DNA from: an uncultured Ruminiclostridium sp.
GTDB taxonomy: Bacteria > Bacillota > Clostridia > Oscillospirales > Acutalibacteraceae
Assembly (NCBI GenBank): GCA_902490005.1
Contig: CABUCM010000032.1
Span: 1-32,241, forward strand
DNA length: 32,241 nt
Direction: 5' to 3'
Shown piece after piece: positions 31,316 to 32,241 of the stretch (position 1 is its first letter; every line of letters begins with the position of its first letter). The notes under the pieces were generated by a model. That model saw only the letters and a program-made list of their open reading frames with translations. It had not been told where the DNA came from and made no database searches. A program made the translations under genes and the position numbers.

Positions 31316-32203
31316 ATGCCCAATGAAAACAACAATCGAATGATTCCTGGGTTTGCGGTTTATCATGACCGAAACGGTTCCATGGGAGAGGCGTGCCGCT
31401 GCCTTGAGCACCATCAGGTAATTTTTTTCCTTTCCGGCGAAGGCAGCTATGTGGTGGAGGGGAAAACCTACCGTTTGCAGCCGGGGGATTTACTGCTGAC
31501 CAGCGACCGGGAAATCCACCGGGATGGAGAGAAAACCGGGGCGCGCCATGACCGGTATATCGCCTATATCGACAGCGCTTTTTTTGAGGAAGCCAAAAGG
31601 CTGGATTATAACAGCGAGGATTTATCCCGGTGCTTTCAGGTGCTCTCCAACCGGCGGCATCACCTGCTGCGGCTGGAGGACCAGGAGAGAAAACGTGTGG
31701 CGGTGATTTTTTCCGCTCTGGCTCAAACCAATTCGCCGGCGGCCTACGGCAGCGATATGCTGAAAAAGTGCTATATGGTGGAACTGCTGATCCATCTGAA
31801 CAGGGCCTGTTTTTCCGGCCAGGGCACGGAAGGAGAGGCTGTCCGTTACAACCAAAAAATCCAGGAAATTGTAGAGTTTATCAACGCCAATTTAGATCAG
31901 GAGTTAAGCCTGGACTGGATTTCCCAGCGGTTTGATGTGAGCAAATACCACTTGACCCGGGAATTTAAACGTTACCTGGGCTTAAGCCTGCACCAATACA
32001 TCCTGAAAAAACGGCTTTTAAATGCCCGCGGCGCTTTGCGGCAGGGCCAAACCGCGGCCCAGGCGTTCACTTTAAGCGGGTTTTCCGATTATTCCCATTT
32101 TTCCCGGGCCTTCCGGGAAAGCTTTGGCATGTCGCCCAGGGAATACCGAATCAGGGCAAAAGAGGGACCTTTCCCGATGACAGAGCTTTTTAGGGAAACG
32201 TAA
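31316..32203 (+). CDS. AraC-family transcriptional regulator
   Basis: A 295-residue regulator with an N-terminal cupin-type sensing domain (HHQVIFFLSGEGSYVVEGKTYRLQPGDLLLT, about 32-65) and a C-terminal double helix-turn-helix. The first HTH (about 198-222) is SLDWISQRFDVSKYHLTREFKR; the second (about 247-285) includes AAQAFTLSGFSDYSHFSRAFRESFGMSPREYR, the AraC signature. The cupin half resembles regulators that bind sugars or small ligands. It is alone on its transcript in this window, so its target is either outside the right edge or elsewhere. AGGAGG precedes the ATG. Confidence 0.94.
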   Translation: MPNENNNRMIPGFAVYHDRNGSMGEACRCLEHHQVIFFLSGEGSYVVEGKTYRLQPGDLLLTSDREIHRDGEKTGARHDRYIAYIDSAFFEEAKRLDYNSEDLSRCFQVLSNRRHHLLRLEDQERKRVAVIFSALAQTNSPAAYGSDMLKKCYMVELLIHLNRACFSGQGTEGEAVRYNQKIQEIVEFINANLDQELSLDWISQRFDVSKYHLTREFKRYLGLSLHQYILKKRLLNARGALRQGQTAAQAFTLSGFSDYSHFSRAFRESFGMSPREYRIRAKEGPFPMTELFRET

Positions 32204-32241
32204 AAAGGCGCCGCCAATCAGACTCAGGCCATCAAAGAGCT

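Noticed and set aside
32204..32241. Sequence after the AraC gene as a terminator
   Set aside because: Only 38 bases remain; no complete hairpin is visible.

Overview
The window looks like chromosome from a low-to-moderate GC Firmicute of class Clostridia, probably an anaerobic gut-type organism. The signs are a tryptophan T-box leader, strong AGGAGG-type ribosome binding sites, consensus TTGACA/TATAAT promoters, lipoproteins with Ser/Glu-rich linkers, and a sigma factor paired with a membrane beta-propeller protein. I cannot name a genus from sequence alone. No rRNA, tRNA, CRISPR array, prophage or insertion sequence is visible.

Region by region: (1) Positions 1-615 hold a fragment of an upstream reading frame, a terminator-like hairpin, a promoter and a complete tRNA-sensing T-box leader. 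(2) 616-7060 is a full trpEGDCFBA operon, tightly packed with overlapping start and stop codons, under that T-box. (3) 7263-8252 holds a secreted lipoprotein of unknown function and a small Nif11-leader-like protein. (4) 8310-10650 (minus) is a ROK-family regulator followed by a galactose mutarotase, divergent from (5), a plus-strand cluster of seven enzymes at 11362-18364: iron-type alcohol dehydrogenase, ADP-dependent-kinase-family sugar kinase, 6-phospho-3-hexuloisomerase-like SIS protein, class II aldolase, rhamnulokinase-like FGGY kinase, VOC-fold protein and fructose-6-phosphate-aldolase-type transaldolase. The ~710 bp between them carries back-to-back promoters and a ~420 nt leader. (6) 18457-21454 (minus) holds a ribokinase-family kinase, a ribbon-helix-helix protein with an SPFH membrane protein, and a YbaK/ProX-type tRNA deacylase. 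(7) 21611-25100 holds glycerate 2-kinase, thioredoxin reductase (minus) and glycerol dehydrogenase. (8) 25306-27726 is a MATE transporter and a PfkB-family kinase. (9) 27842-31048 is an ECF sigma factor, a membrane-anchored beta-propeller protein and a lipoprotein. (10) An AraC-type regulator ends the window.

The most interesting part is region 5. It encodes two sugar kinases of unrelated folds, two aldolases of unrelated folds, a sugar-phosphate isomerase and an aldehyde/alcohol dehydrogenase. It has its own divergent regulator and mutarotase but no transporter or glycosidase. Several members carry substitutions at family-defining positions: an altered phosphate loop in the SIS protein, loss of the acceptor-phosphate Arg in the aldolase, and CxE/SxxE in place of HxE/NxxE in the ADP-kinase-family protein. 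A coherent but unproven reading is a dedicated route for an uncommon aldose, split either through kinase-isomerase-FSA or kinase-class II aldolase-alcohol dehydrogenase. DHA from an FSA-type aldolase could be handled by the glycerol dehydrogenase further along. All functional statements rest on visible motifs and general family knowledge; no database search was run.
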